Source of the DNA: Marinibacterium profundimaris
Lineage (GTDB): Bacteria; Pseudomonadota; Alphaproteobacteria; Rhodobacterales; Rhodobacteraceae
Length of the DNA stretch: 64,000 nt
Direction: 5' to 3'
NCBI RefSeq assembly: GCF_002210095.1
Contig: NZ_AQQR01000013.1
Span: 44,789 to 108,788 of the forward strand
Position numbers and translations under genes: made by a program. The notes below the pieces were generated by a model that did no database searches, had not been told where the DNA came from, and worked only from the letters and a program-made list of their open reading frames with translations. Shown here one piece after another: positions 43,374-52,970 of this stretch (positions are counted from its first letter, which is position 1; the number at the start of each line of letters is the position of its first letter).

Positions 43374-44579
43374 TTACGCCCCCCGGTCGCCGCGGAACAG
43401 CCCCGAGAATTCGTCCAGCAGGAACTCGGCGATCATCGGGCTGCAGGCGGCCCCGATGGCGCGCGCATCGGCGCCGATCCGGCCTTCCTCGATCCTGGGC
43501 AGGATCAGCCCGCGGGCGTCCAGCGTCTTCATCTCCGCGCGCGTGGTCTCGACCAGCCGCTTGCGGATCTCTTCCGGCATCGCGCCGTCGATCAGCACCG
43601 CCTCGAAGTCGATCACCGAACAGGTGGCCAGGCAGGCCTGTGCCATGGCCTTGCCGGTCTGCGCCACCCAGGGGCCCACGTGGGTTTCCAGCGCGGACCA
43701 GCTTTGCGGCATCTCCCACAGGGCCCGGGCGTTCAGCCCGCCCTCGACCAGCCGCGCCTCCAGGTTGCGGATCGAGGCCACGTCGATCAGCTGCACCGTC
43801 CGGCCATCCGGTCCGGGCAGGGGCAGCGAGCCCAGGGCGCCGGCATTGCCGAACTGCCCTTCGACCACCAGGTGATTCATCACGATCCCGCCGCCGATGA
43901 AGGCGCCCAGGAAGAAATAGGCGTAGTCCCGGTAATGCTTGCCCTGCCCATAGATCAGCTCGGCCCGGCAGGCGGCGGTGGCGTCGTTGACGACATAGGC
44001 CGGAATGTCGCTGAAGCTGCGTACCTCGGCGCGGATATCCACGGATTTCCAGGCGTCGAAATCCTTCGCCGGGGCGCCCACCAGGTCGCGCCAATTCCAC
44101 AGCTCGAAGGGCGCCGCGATGCCGATCCCGCAGATCCGCGCGCGGCCCTCGGGCGGCAGGCTGGCAAAGGCCTTCTCCACCCCCTCGCGCAGGAAGCCGA
44201 AGACCGTGCCGGGCATCGGGTAGGCATAGGTCAGCCGGTAATGCGACCGCACCACGCCGGTGAAATCCATCAGCGTCAGGGTCGCGCTGCGCCGCCCGAT
44301 CTTCAGCCCGATCGAATACAGCCCGTCCGGGTTCAGCGCCACCGGGACCGAAGGTTTGCCCACCTTGCCCCGCTGCGGCGCGCCCCGCAGGACCAGGTCG
44401 TCGTTCTGCAGCTTGCGCAGGATCACCGATACGGTCTGCGGCGACAGCCCCGACTGCCGCGCCAGGTCCCGGCCCGGTGTCGGCCCGCCCCGCTGCAGCA
44501 TCGTCAGGATCAGCCGTTCGTTGTAGGCCCGAACGCCCCTCTGGTTGATCCCGCTGGTCAGTCTTCGAATTTCACTCAT
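43374..44579 (-). CDS. ROK-family transcriptional repressor
   Basis: 401 residues. N-terminal winged helix-turn-helix (about 20-85; RDLARQSGLSPQTVSVILRK) and a ROK sugar-binding domain (about 90-390; LGAFIGGGIVMN is the usual glucokinase-like GGGI loop). The CxCGxxGC-type zinc motif of Mlc/NagC is not obvious. It is divergent from the frc operon across 164 bp with an AT-rich dyad, so it very likely represses that operon and senses a sugar or sugar phosphate such as fructose or mannose. Confidence 0.9.
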   Translation of the reverse strand: MSEIRRLTSGINQRGVRAYNERLILTMLQRGGPTPGRDLARQSGLSPQTVSVILRKLQNDDLVLRGAPQRGKVGKPSVPVALNPDGLYSIGLKIGRRSATLTLMDFTGVVRSHYRLTYAYPMPGTVFGFLREGVEKAFASLPPEGRARICGIGIAAPFELWNWRDLVGAPAKDFDAWKSVDIRAEVRSFSDIPAYVVNDATAACRAELIYGQGKHYRDYAYFFLGAFIGGGIVMNHLVVEGQFGNAGALGSLPLPGPDGRTVQLIDVASIRNLEARLVEGGLNARALWEMPQSWSALETHVGPWVAQTGKAMAQACLATCSVIDFEAVLIDGAMPEEIRKRLVETTRAEMKTLDARGLILPRIEEGRIGADARAIGAACSPMIAEFLLDEFSGLFRGDRGA

Positions 44580-44624
44580 GATACTGTCGCCCGCACACCT
44601 GGGGGCAAGTGTGCCGCTCCCGCT

Positions 44625-44649
44625 TTAATAAATCAAGTTTAGTTATTAA
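44625..44649. promoter_or_regulatory. AT-rich dyad, likely operator for the ROK repressor
   Basis: TTAATAA, 11-base spacer ATCAAGTTTAG, TTATTAA: a perfect 7-bp inverted repeat in otherwise GC-rich DNA, between the divergent regulator and frcB. ROK repressors bind AT-rich dyads, so this is the prime candidate. Confidence 0.6.
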
Positions 44650-44743
44650 TTGACAGGGCCGGGGGAATCGCCTTTCCTGAGGCGCAGCGCAGATGGGGCC
44701 GGAGGAGGCGCCCCTGCGTCGATATCACGTCTGGGAGGACATC

Positions 44744-45766
44744 ATGAAGAAACTGCTGATGGGAACCGCCTGTGCCCTTCTGGCCAGCGCCGGTGCCGCG
44801 ATGGCAGCCGGGCACGAGCCGGTCTCGGCCTGCCTGATCACCAAGACCGACACCAACCCGTTCTTCGTCAAGATGCGCGAAGGGGCCACGGCCAAGGCCG
44901 AGGAGCTGGGGATCGAATTGTCGAGCTACGCCGGCAAGATCGACGGCGACCATGAAACCCAGGTGGCCGCGATCGAGACCTGCATCGCCAACGGGGCCAA
45001 GGGGATCCTGCTGACCGCCTCCGATACCTCGTCCATCGTGCCGGTGGTCGAACAGGCGCGCGACGCCGGCATCCTGGTGATCGCGCTCGACACGCCGCTG
45101 GATCCCATCGAGGCCGCGGACATGACCTTTGCCACCGACAATTTCCTTGCCGGCGAGCTGATCGGCCAGTGGGCCGCCGCCACGCTGGGCGATGATGCGG
45201 CGGATGCGCGGATCGCCATGCTGGACCTGGGCATCAGCCAGCCGACCGTGGGCGTCCTGCGCGACCAGGGCTTCCTGACCGGTTTCGGCATCGACGTGAA
45301 GGACCCCGACAAATGGGGCGACGAGGACGATCCGCGCATCGTCGGCAACGACGTCACCGCCGGCAACCAGGAAGGCGGCCGCAAGGCGATGGAGAACCTG
45401 CTTGCCAAGGATCCCACCATCAACGTCGTCTACACGATCAACGAACCCGCCGCCGCCGGCGCCTACGAGGCGCTCAAGGCCATGGGCCGCGAGAACGACG
45501 TGCTGATCGTTTCGGTCGATGGCGGCTGCCCGGGGGTAGAGAACATCAAGGAAGGCGTGATCGGCGCCACCTCGCAGCAATACCCGCTGCTGATGGCCTC
45601 CAAGGGGATCGAGGCGATCGCCGCATGGGCCAAGGACGGCGTGAAACCCGAGGCGACCGAGGGCAAGGCCTTCTTCGACACCGGCGTCGCGCTTGTGACG
45701 GACCAGCCGGCCGAGGGCGTCACATCGATCGACACCGACAAGGGCATGGAGCTCTGCTGGGGCTGA
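44744..45766 (+). CDS. frcB: Fructose-type sugar ABC transporter, periplasmic binding protein
   Basis: 340 residues. ATG 44744 is preceded by TGGGAGGACATC and opens a signal peptide ([18 protein letters not shown]). The mature protein has the ribose/fructose-binding fold: [55 protein letters not shown]. Neighbouring FrcK, a fructokinase and an isomerase point to fructose, mannose or related sugars. A hairpin follows the gene, which usually gives more binding protein than membrane parts. Confidence 0.9.
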   Translation: MKKLLMGTACALLASAGAAMAAGHEPVSACLITKTDTNPFFVKMREGATAKAEELGIELSSYAGKIDGDHETQVAAIETCIANGAKGILLTASDTSSIVPVVEQARDAGILVIALDTPLDPIEAADMTFATDNFLAGELIGQWAAATLGDDAADARIAMLDLGISQPTVGVLRDQGFLTGFGIDVKDPDKWGDEDDPRIVGNDVTAGNQEGGRKAMENLLAKDPTINVVYTINEPAAAGAYEALKAMGRENDVLIVSVDGGCPGVENIKEGVIGATSQQYPLLMASKGIEAIAAWAKDGVKPEATEGKAFFDTGVALVTDQPAEGVTSIDTDKGMELCWG

Positions 45767-45784
45767 GTTGTCCCGATGACCCGG

Positions 45785-45813
45785 GGCAGGGGCGGCGCGG
45801 ACCGCCCCTGTCC
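45785..45813 (+). other. Intercistronic hairpin between frcB and frcC
   Basis: GGCAGGGGCGG pairs with CCGCCCCTGTCC around CGCGGA. No T run. It probably protects the frcB transcript and sets the ratio of binding protein to permease. Confidence 0.55.
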
Positions 45814-45866
45814 TTCCCGTTCCATGATAGACTGGCCGACATCGACGCGGTGCAGGGGAGGCAGTG

Positions 45867-46934
45867 ATGTCGAAGACCGAGAATTACGAGGACGCGGTCT
45901 CGCGCGCCTCGTCCGACGTGGCCTCGTTCGACGAGCACGAGAAGGGGCTGTTCGGCCGCTTCCACCATCTACTTCATACAACGCCGGCGCTGGTGCCGCT
46001 GATCGTCCTTGTCGCGGCGATCGTGATCTTCGGGCTGGTGCTGGGATCGAAATTCTTCTCGCCCTTCGCGCTGACGCTGATCCTGCAGCAGGTGCAGATC
46101 GTGGGCGTTCTGGCGGCGGCGCAGTCGCTGATCATCCTGACGGCGGGCATCGACCTGAGCGTCGGCGCGATTGCGGTGCTGTGTTCGGTGGTGATGGGCA
46201 AGATCACCTTCGACTACGGCCTGCCGCCCTTCATCGCCGTGGTGCTGGGCCTGACCGTGGGCACGCTGATCGGCGGGATCAACGGCTGGCTGGTCAGCAA
46301 GGTCAAGCTGCCGCCCTTCATCGTGACGCTGGGCATGTGGCAGATCGTGCTGGCGGCCAACTACCTGTATTCCGCGAATGAAACCATCCGCGCCCAGGAA
46401 ATCGAAGAGCAGGCGCCATTCCTGCAGTTCCTTGGCACCACCTTCGACGTGGGCGGCGCGCGGCTGACCCTGGGGGTGATCGCCATGGTCGTGCTGGTGG
46501 GGGCGCTGGCCTATGCCCTGCGCGCCACCGCCTGGGGGCGCCACGTCTATGCCGTCGGCGACGACCCCGAAGCGGCCGAGCTGGCGGGCGTCAGCGTCCA
46601 CCGCACGCTGATGTCGGTCTACATGCTGGTGGGCTTCATCTGCGCGCTGGCCGGCTGGGTGATGATCGGCCGCTTCGGCTCGGTCTCGCCCTCGGCGACC
46701 ACCGGGGTGATCGGCAACATCCAGGCGATCACCGCCGTGGTGATCGGCGGGATATCCCTCTTCGGCGGGCGCGGCTCGATCCTCGGCGCCTTCTTCGGCG
46801 CGCTGATCGTCGGCGTGTTCGAACTGGGCCTGCGCATGGCCGGGGCCAACCCGCAATGGACCTTCCTGCTGATCGGCGTGCTGATCATCGGTGCCGTGGC
46901 GGTGGACCAGTGGATCCGGAAGGTGTCGGCATGA
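45867..46934 (+). CDS. frcC: Sugar ABC transporter permease FrcC
   Basis: 355 residues. After about 40 cytoplasmic residues the RbsC/FrcC-type membrane domain begins (LVPLIVLVAAIVIFGLVLG). AGIDLSVGAIAVLCSVV and the EAA-like YAVGDDPEAAELAGVSVHRT loop are family signatures. GTG 45864 is an alternative start. The channel probably works as a dimer. Confidence 0.92.
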   Translation: MSKTENYEDAVSRASSDVASFDEHEKGLFGRFHHLLHTTPALVPLIVLVAAIVIFGLVLGSKFFSPFALTLILQQVQIVGVLAAAQSLIILTAGIDLSVGAIAVLCSVVMGKITFDYGLPPFIAVVLGLTVGTLIGGINGWLVSKVKLPPFIVTLGMWQIVLAANYLYSANETIRAQEIEEQAPFLQFLGTTFDVGGARLTLGVIAMVVLVGALAYALRATAWGRHVYAVGDDPEAAELAGVSVHRTLMSVYMLVGFICALAGWVMIGRFGSVSPSATTGVIGNIQAITAVVIGGISLFGGRGSILGAFFGALIVGVFELGLRMAGANPQWTFLLIGVLIIGAVAVDQWIRKVSA

Positions 46935-47058
46935 CACCTTTCTCCAGCCCCGCGGCGAAGCCGCCACCGATACCCCATCGCGTCAGCGATGCCTCGGCGG
47001 CGCAGCCGCCCGCCCCCGGAACCGCCCCCGAAGCCCTGTCGGAAAGGAGCGAAGCGAC

Positions 47059-47838
47059 ATGACCGACCCCATCCTCAAGGCGCGTGGCCTCGTCAAACGC
47101 TATGGCCGGGTCACAGCGCTCGACCATTGCGACTTCGACCTGATGCCGGGCGAGATCCTCGCCGTGATCGGCGACAACGGCGCCGGCAAGTCCACCCTGA
47201 TCAAGGCGATCTCGGGCGCTGTCGTCCCGGACGGCGGCGAGATCTGGCTCGAAGGCAAGCCGGTGCGCTTCACCTCGCCCATCCAGGCGCGCGAGCACGG
47301 GATCGAGACGGTCTACCAGACGCTGGCAATGTCCCCGGCGCTGTCGATCACGGACAACATGTTCATGGGCCGCGAGCTGCGCCGCCCCGGCTGGCGCGGC
47401 TCTCTCCTGCGGCAGCTGGATCGCCCGAAGATGGAAAGGATCGCGCGCGAGAAGCTGTCGGACCTCGGGCTGATGACGATCCAGAACATCAACCAGGCGG
47501 TGGAAACGCTGTCGGGCGGCCAGCGCCAGGGCGTGGCCGTGGCCCGCGCGGCGGCCTTCGGATCCCGCGTCATCATCCTTGACGAGCCCACCGCCGCGCT
47601 GGGCGTGAAGGAAAGCCGCCGGGTGCTGGAGCTGATCCTCGACGTGAGATCCCGGGGCATCCCGATCATCCTGATCAGCCACAACATGCCCCATGTCTTC
47701 GAAGTCGCCGACCGGATCCATGTCCACCGGCTGGGCAAGCGGCTGTGCGTGATCGACCCCAAGGACCATTCGATGTCCGATGCCGTCGCCTACATGACCG
47801 GGGCCGATACCCCGCCGGAGGCGATGCAGCCCGCATGA
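47059..47838 (+). CDS. frcA: Sugar ABC transporter ATPase FrcA
   Basis: 259 residues, a single ATPase domain, unlike the double-length RbsA: Walker A GDNGAGKST, signature LSGGQRQGVAVARAA, Walker B VIILDEPTAALG. The single length is typical of FrcA. The start ATG 47059 has AAAGGAGCGAAG before it. It overlaps frcK by ATGA. Confidence 0.92.
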   Translation: MTDPILKARGLVKRYGRVTALDHCDFDLMPGEILAVIGDNGAGKSTLIKAISGAVVPDGGEIWLEGKPVRFTSPIQAREHGIETVYQTLAMSPALSITDNMFMGRELRRPGWRGSLLRQLDRPKMERIAREKLSDLGLMTIQNINQAVETLSGGQRQGVAVARAAAFGSRVIILDEPTAALGVKESRRVLELILDVRSRGIPIILISHNMPHVFEVADRIHVHRLGKRLCVIDPKDHSMSDAVAYMTGADTPPEAMQPA

Positions 47839-48455
47839 GCCGCAGACTGTCCGACTTCGATGCGCTGGTCGCCGCCTGCGCCGTGCCCGCGCGCGGCGCC
47901 CGGCGGCTGATCGCCCTGGCCGGCCCGCCGGCCAGCGGCAAATCCACCCTCGCCCCCCGCCTGGCGGATGCGCTGGGCGGCGCCGTGGTGCCGATGGACG
48001 GCTTCCACCTCGACGACACCCTTCTCGAACCGCGCGGCCTCCTGCCCCGCAAGGGCGCGCCCGAGACCTTCGACCAGCGCGGTTTTGCCCGCTTCATCGC
48101 CGATCTGGCGACCGGCGGAGAGGTCTTTCACCCCACCTTTGACCGCACGCGCGAGATCGCCATCGCCCAGTCCGGCGTCGTGCCGGCGGAATGCGACACG
48201 GTGGTGGTCGAGGGCAATTACCTGCTGCTCGACGCGCCCGGCTGGCGCGAGCTGGCCGCGCGCTGGGATCTTTCCGTCTACCTGCCCGTTGATCCGGAGG
48301 TGCTGGAACAGCGCCTGATCGCCCGCTGGCTGGGCCATGGTCTGCCGGAGCAGGCCGCCCGGGCCAAGGCGATGGACAACGACATCCCCAATGGCGCGCG
48401 CGTGGCCGCCGCGCTACTGGATCCGGACATCACCTATACGGACACGCTCCCATGA
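47835..48455 (+). CDS. frcK: Fructose transport system kinase FrcK
   Basis: 206 residues, P-loop kinase of the uridine-kinase/pantothenate-kinase-like group: GPPASGKST, then the substrate-site MDGFHLDDTLLEPRGLLPRKGAP and VVVEGNYLLLDAPGWR. FrcK proteins are co-encoded with FrcBCA; the substrate is taken to be a sugar entering by the transporter but is less sure than for PfkB-type kinases. It overlaps frcA and the fructokinase by ATGA. Confidence 0.85.
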   Translation: MSRRLSDFDALVAACAVPARGARRLIALAGPPASGKSTLAPRLADALGGAVVPMDGFHLDDTLLEPRGLLPRKGAPETFDQRGFARFIADLATGGEVFHPTFDRTREIAIAQSGVVPAECDTVVVEGNYLLLDAPGWRELAARWDLSVYLPVDPEVLEQRLIARWLGHGLPEQAARAKAMDNDIPNGARVAAALLDPDITYTDTLP

Positions 48456-49378
48456 TCCTCTGTTGCGGCGAAGCCCTGATCGACCTCATCCCCGAAGCCC
48501 GCACCCGCGTGCCCCACGTGGGCGGCGCGGTGCTGAACACCGCCGTGGCCCTGGGGCGTCTGGGCGAGGAGGTGGCGATGCTCACCGGCCTGTCCTCGGA
48601 CGAATACGGCCGCCTGATCGAAGAGCACGGCGCGGCCAGCCACGTGGATTTCGCGCCCTCGGTGCGCTCGGACCGGCCGACCACGCTGGCCGTGGTCACG
48701 CTGGTCGACGGGCAGGCCACCTATGAGTTCCGCGACGAAGGCTCGGCCCTGCGCGACATCGAGGTCGCGGACATGCCGGACCCGCCCGCCGGCACGACGG
48801 CCATGGTCTTCGGCGGCATCAGCCTGATCAACCCGCCGGTGGCCGACAGCCTCGCGGATTACTGCCGCCACCATGCCGACCGGGCGCTGGTCATGCTCGA
48901 CGTCAACATCCGCCCCGATTTCGTGACCGAGCCCATGGCCTACCGCGCCCGCCTTGCCGCGATGCTGGCGGTGACGGATGTGCTGAAGGTTTCGGACGAG
49001 GACCTGGCCTGGCTCCTGCCCGATGATGGCAGCCTGGACGAGATCTTTGCCCGGCTGCTGGAGCTCGGGCCCCGCATGATCGTCATGACGCGCGGGGCCG
49101 AGGGCGCGGTGGCGGTCACCGCCTCGGGCCTGTCGGTCGAGGTGGCGAGCCCCGAGGCGCAGGTGGCCGACACGGTGGGCGCGGGGGATACGTTCAACGC
49201 GGGGCTGCTGTCGGGGCTGCGCCGGGTCGGGCGGCTCGACAAGCAGGGGCTTTCGGAGCTATCCGAGATCGAGCTTGCCGAGGCCCTGTCGCTTGGCACC
49301 CGCGCCGCCGCGGTGACCGTGTCGCGCGCCGGGCCGAACCCGCCCTGGGCGAGCGAGCTGAACCTGACCGAAACCTGA
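48452..49378 (+). CDS. PfkB-family fructokinase
   Basis: 308 residues of the ribokinase/PfkB fold. N-terminal CCGEALIDLIPEA and GGAVLNTAVALGRLGEEVAML (first PfkB signature), and the catalytic end DTVGAGDTFNAGLLSGL with the general-base Asp. It is translationally coupled to frcK and probably makes fructose-6-phosphate from imported or isomerised fructose. Confidence 0.9.
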   Translation: MILCCGEALIDLIPEARTRVPHVGGAVLNTAVALGRLGEEVAMLTGLSSDEYGRLIEEHGAASHVDFAPSVRSDRPTTLAVVTLVDGQATYEFRDEGSALRDIEVADMPDPPAGTTAMVFGGISLINPPVADSLADYCRHHADRALVMLDVNIRPDFVTEPMAYRARLAAMLAVTDVLKVSDEDLAWLLPDDGSLDEIFARLLELGPRMIVMTRGAEGAVAVTASGLSVEVASPEAQVADTVGAGDTFNAGLLSGLRRVGRLDKQGLSELSEIELAEALSLGTRAAAVTVSRAGPNPPWASELNLTET

Positions 49379-49413
49379 TACTGCCCCAAACCTGAGACTG
49401 GCGGAGCCCCGAG

Positions 49414-50085
49414 ATGCAACGATCCGACGTCAACGAGATCCTGAAACGGTCCGAGTCCTTCATCCGCGGCTTCGGCCACTACCTGCCACCCTTCGCCGAC
49501 TGGACGCCCGAACGTATCCTCGGCCCCGACGGCGACCAGATCCGCGAGAGGCGGCTGGGCTGGGACATCACCGATTACGGGCTGGGCAAGTTCGAGGAGC
49601 TGGGCCTGGTGCTGTTCACCACGCGCAACGGCGATCTCGGCCAGATGGCCGCGGGGCGGGGGATGCTTTATGCCGAGAAGGCGATGATCTCGGGCGTGGA
49701 CCAGATTTCGCCCATGCACCGGCACGACCTGAAGACCGAGGATATCATCAACCGCGGCGGCGGTGACCTGGTGCTGGAGCTGTTCACGGCCGCGCCCGAC
49801 GGGTCGATCGACCGCGAGGCGCCGGTGGAGGTGCGCTCGGACGGGGTGCTGGTGACGATGGAGGCGGGCGGGCATCTGCGCCTGGCGCCGGGGGCCTCGG
49901 TCACGCTGGAGCCCACGACGTGGCACGCCTTCTGGGCGGAGAAGGCGCCCTGCCTGATCTGCGAGGTCTCGACCGTGAACGACGACGAGACGGACAACAT
50001 CTTCGAGGCGCCGATCGGGCGGTTTCCGACGGTGGAGGAAGACGAGCCGGCGTGGCGCCTGATGGTGTCGGATTATCCGGCCTGA
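49414..50085 (+). CDS. D-lyxose ketol-isomerase (cupin; D-mannose/D-fructose interconversion possible)
   Basis: 223 residues of the YdaE/D-lyxose isomerase cupin family. The metal ligands are in SPMHRHDLKTEDIINRGGG (HxH and Glu) with a later His in EPTTWHAFWAE. Enzymes of this family isomerise D-lyxose to D-xylulose and D-mannose to D-fructose. In this operon, with a fructose-type transporter and a fructokinase, mannose to fructose is the attractive reading, so the operon would take up and use mannose as well as fructose. Confidence 0.87.
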   Translation: MQRSDVNEILKRSESFIRGFGHYLPPFADWTPERILGPDGDQIRERRLGWDITDYGLGKFEELGLVLFTTRNGDLGQMAAGRGMLYAEKAMISGVDQISPMHRHDLKTEDIINRGGGDLVLELFTAAPDGSIDREAPVEVRSDGVLVTMEAGGHLRLAPGASVTLEPTTWHAFWAEKAPCLICEVSTVNDDETDNIFEAPIGRFPTVEEDEPAWRLMVSDYPA

Positions 50086-50089
50086 CGGC

Positions 50090-50145
50090 CGGAGCCTCCG
50101 GCGGGAGGTATTTCTGCAAAGATGAAGAGGGGGCGGCGCGCCCTT
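50090..50145 (+). repeat. Dispersed intergenic repeat, copy 2 (after the isomerase gene)
   Basis: GGCCGGAGCCTCCGGCGGGA hairpin part, then the core GCGGGAGGTATTTCTGCAAA with GATGAAG behind it (50101-50127) and a GGGGGCGGCGCGCCC run, as in copy 1. Confidence 0.75.
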
Positions 50146-50206
50146 GAGGCGGCGGGGGCTTGTCCTGGCCGGGGTGCAGGTGCCGCCGGGCCGGCGCTGT
50201 CGGCTT

Positions 50207-50944
50207 TCAGTGGCCGCAGGTCTCCAGCGCCCGCTCCAGCAGTGGGGCCAGGCGGGTTGCCCAGGCGCGCTGGCCGGCGTGATCGGCGATCAGGTCATTG
50301 CGCAGCTCGATCAGCACATTGGCGCGGCCGCGGGCCAGGGCGTGGCGGTCGATGGCGTCGCCGGGCAGATGCCCGCCGTAGGGCTCGTTTTCGCCCACGA
50401 TCAGGTCGCCCTCGGCACGGAGCTCGTTCAGCAGCGCCTCGGCCAGGGGATTTACGCCGGCATGCAGCACGCCGATGTGCCACGGGCGGGGCGGGCGGCC
50501 GCGCAACTGGCGAGTGAAGCTGTGGATGGAGAGCAGGACGGCGTCATCGGGGGCCATCATCTCGGCCAGGACGCGGTCGTAGGGGCGGTAGAATTCGGCC
50601 AGGCGCCGTTCGCGTTCGACGGCGTCGGCATGGCGGTTGGCGGGGATGATCGTACCGTCGTAGAGCTTCATCAGCAGCGTCGGATCGTCCTCGCCCCGGT
50701 TCGGGTCGATCACCAGCCGCGAGAAGTTGGCGCCCGCCACCGGCGCGTCCAGGCGCTCTCCCAGGATCTGGCTGACGCCCCAGGCGCCGACGTCATAGGC
50801 GATGTGCCGGGCCATGTCGGTTTCGGGCAGGCCAAGGTCGCCGCCGCAGACCGACGGCGGAACCACGTTGCTGGCATGGTCGCAGGTGATGCGCCAGCGC
50901 GAGAGCCGGGCCCCGCCCAGCCGGAAAAACGGTGTATATGTCAT
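50207..50944 (-). CDS. N-formylglutamate amidohydrolase family protein
   Basis: 245 residues of the FGase (HutG-like) family: ITCDHASNVVPPSV near the start (the family's Asp-His pair), VAGANFSRLVIDPNRGEDDPTLLM and LLSIHSFTR. ATG 50944 (MTYTPFF) is chosen over 50980 because family members start close to this point and GACAGG precedes it. No histidine-degradation genes are near, so a role in another amidohydrolysis is possible. Confidence 0.82.
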   Translation of the reverse strand: MTYTPFFRLGGARLSRWRITCDHASNVVPPSVCGGDLGLPETDMARHIAYDVGAWGVSQILGERLDAPVAGANFSRLVIDPNRGEDDPTLLMKLYDGTIIPANRHADAVERERRLAEFYRPYDRVLAEMMAPDDAVLLSIHSFTRQLRGRPPRPWHIGVLHAGVNPLAEALLNELRAEGDLIVGENEPYGGHLPGDAIDRHALARGRANVLIELRNDLIADHAGQRAWATRLAPLLERALETCGH

Positions 50945-51061
50945 GTGCCTGTCACTTGTTCGATCATTTGTGTAGGCCAATTGCTTGGGGATGGAAATTG
51001 CTGTGGAAACCGTCTAGACCCTCGTTTGCGGTAACAGGCCTGAACGGGGAGCAGTAGGCGC

Positions 51062-52510
51062 ATGATCCGAAATCGTAGAGTGAAAGTCGTTGCGACGTTG
51101 GGGCCTGCCTCCAACGACTACGACACCATACGCAAGCTGCACGAGGCGGGCGCGGATGTCTTCCGGCTGAACATGAGCCACGGCACCCATGAGGATATCA
51201 AGGCACGCCATGCGATCATCCGCCAGGTCGAGGAGGACCTGGAGAGCACGATCGCGATCCTCGCCGACCTGCAGGGGCCGAAGCTGCGCGTGGGTACTTT
51301 TGCGAACGGTTCCGAAGACCTGGAGGAAGGCGCGGAATTCCGGCTGGATCTCGATGGTGACACGCCCGGTGACATCAACCGGGTCAACCTGCCGCACCCC
51401 GAGATCTTTGCCGCGCTGGAGCCCGGCGCCCGCCTGCTGGTCAACGACGGCAAGATCCGCCTGCGGGTCGATTCCTGCGGCGACGATTATGCCAATTGCA
51501 CCGTGATCGCCGGCGGCACGATTTCCGACCGCAAGGGCGTGAACGTGCCGGACGTGATCCTGCCGCTGGCCGCGCTGACCCGCAAGGACCGCAAGGACCT
51601 GGAATTCGCCTGCCAGCTGGGCGTCGACTGGCTGGCGCTGTCCTTCGTGCAGCGCCCCGAGGACGTGCAGGAGGCCCGTGGCCTGGTCGGCGTGCGCGCC
51701 AACATCATGGTCAAGGTCGAGAAACCCGCCGCGGTCGAGAACTTCGACGAGATCCTCGCGGTCTGCGACGGCATCATGGTGGCGCGCGGCGACCTGGGCG
51801 TGGAACTGCCCGTCCATGCCGTGCCGCCGATCCAGAAGCGCCTGGTGCGCAAGTGCCGCGCCGCGGCAAAGCCTGTCGTCATCGCCACCCAGATGCTGGA
51901 AAGCATGATCGAAAGCCCGATGCCCACCCGGGCCGAGGTTTCGGACGTGGCGACCGCGATCTACGAGGGCGCCGACGCGGTGATGCTGTCGGCCGAATCG
52001 GCGGCCGGTCAGTACCCGGTGCAGGCGGTCACGACGATGGACAACGTCGCCCGCGAGGTCGAGGCCGACCCGAATTACATGAAGATCATCGCCGCCTCGC
52101 GCGAGGGGCGCGAGCATGGCGTGGCCGACGGCATCGTCGCCGCCGCGCGCGAGATCGCCGAGACGACGGACGTCAAGGCGATCGTCGCCTATACCCAGTC
52201 GGGCACCACCGCCCTGCTGACGGCGCGCGAACGGCCCACCGTGCCGATCATCGCGATGACCAACATGCAATCCACCGCGCGGCAGCTGGCGCTGACCTGG
52301 GGCACGACCCCGGTCATGACCGAGCAGCTGACCCGCTTCAAGATGGCCGTGGTCAACGCGGTGCGCGCCGCGATCCAGACGGGATATGCCACGGAATCGG
52401 ACCAGATCGTGGTCACCGCCGGTGTGCCCTTCAACGTGGCCGGCACGACGAACATCCTGCGCGTCGCCCCCTGTGACGAGCGCATGATTTATTATATGGA
52501 CCCGGGTTGA
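51062..52510 (+). CDS. pyk: Pyruvate kinase
   Basis: 482 residues, full length. KVVATLGPASNDYDTIRKL, DVFRLNMSHGTHEDI, ILADLQGPKLRVG, IMVKVEKPAAVENFDEI (active-site Lys-Glu region), IMVARGDLGVELP and ATQMLESMIESPMPTRAEVSD are all present. Final ATP-making step of glycolysis/Entner-Doudoroff. Divergent from the amidohydrolase gene. Confidence 0.97.
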   Translation: MIRNRRVKVVATLGPASNDYDTIRKLHEAGADVFRLNMSHGTHEDIKARHAIIRQVEEDLESTIAILADLQGPKLRVGTFANGSEDLEEGAEFRLDLDGDTPGDINRVNLPHPEIFAALEPGARLLVNDGKIRLRVDSCGDDYANCTVIAGGTISDRKGVNVPDVILPLAALTRKDRKDLEFACQLGVDWLALSFVQRPEDVQEARGLVGVRANIMVKVEKPAAVENFDEILAVCDGIMVARGDLGVELPVHAVPPIQKRLVRKCRAAAKPVVIATQMLESMIESPMPTRAEVSDVATAIYEGADAVMLSAESAAGQYPVQAVTTMDNVAREVEADPNYMKIIAASREGREHGVADGIVAAAREIAETTDVKAIVAYTQSGTTALLTARERPTVPIIAMTNMQSTARQLALTWGTTPVMTEQLTRFKMAVVNAVRAAIQTGYATESDQIVVTAGVPFNVAGTTNILRVAPCDERMIYYMDPG

Positions 52511-52538
52511 ACACCGTTTCCGAAGACGAGGAGATGTG

Positions 52539-52763
52539 ATGGACCCTGATCTTTCGCTTGTGATCGGCATCCTGCTGGCCGGCTTGGCCATTCCGGGTGT
52601 CCTGGCCGCGCTGGTCGACCGGCGCGTGCCGAAACTGCCGGTGGTGATGGCCGCCGGCGGCGCCTACCTGATCTATCGGGCGGTGACCACATTGCCCGGG
52701 GGCTTCAGCTGGCCGGACGTGCCCAATGCGTTTATCGACGTGATCGCCCGCGTGATCACCTGA
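52539..52763 (+). CDS. Small membrane protein, unknown function
   Basis: 74 residues with two hydrophobic segments (about 5-24, LVIGILLAGLAIPGVLAALV, and 33-48) separated by a short DRRVPKLP loop. GAGGAG precedes it 28 bp after pyk, so it is probably co-transcribed with pyk. No family recognised beyond short alphaproteobacterial conserved proteins. A strong GGCCGGCC hairpin follows at about 52769-52803. Confidence 0.7.
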   Translation: MDPDLSLVIGILLAGLAIPGVLAALVDRRVPKLPVVMAAGGAYLIYRAVTTLPGGFSWPDVPNAFIDVIARVIT

Positions 52764-52970
52764 CACGTGGCCGGCCGGCCGCCCGCTTCGCCGGGCCGGC
52801 CGTGCCGGGACGCTGACCGCGGCGTTACCTGTCGCGAAATCCCGCAATTCCGCGCGCCAGGGCTTGCCAGCCCCGCGCGACGCCTGTAAAGGGCGCCTCT
52901 CGTCTGCGCGGCCGGCCAAAGCGGCATGCCGAGTCGCGTGTAACGGACCCAACGTTTCGAGGAGACCGAA

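Noticed and set aside
52764..52970. L20 autoregulatory leader before rpmI
   Set aside because: A strong GGCCGGCC hairpin is present but a pseudoknot like those known for L20 control could not be traced by eye.
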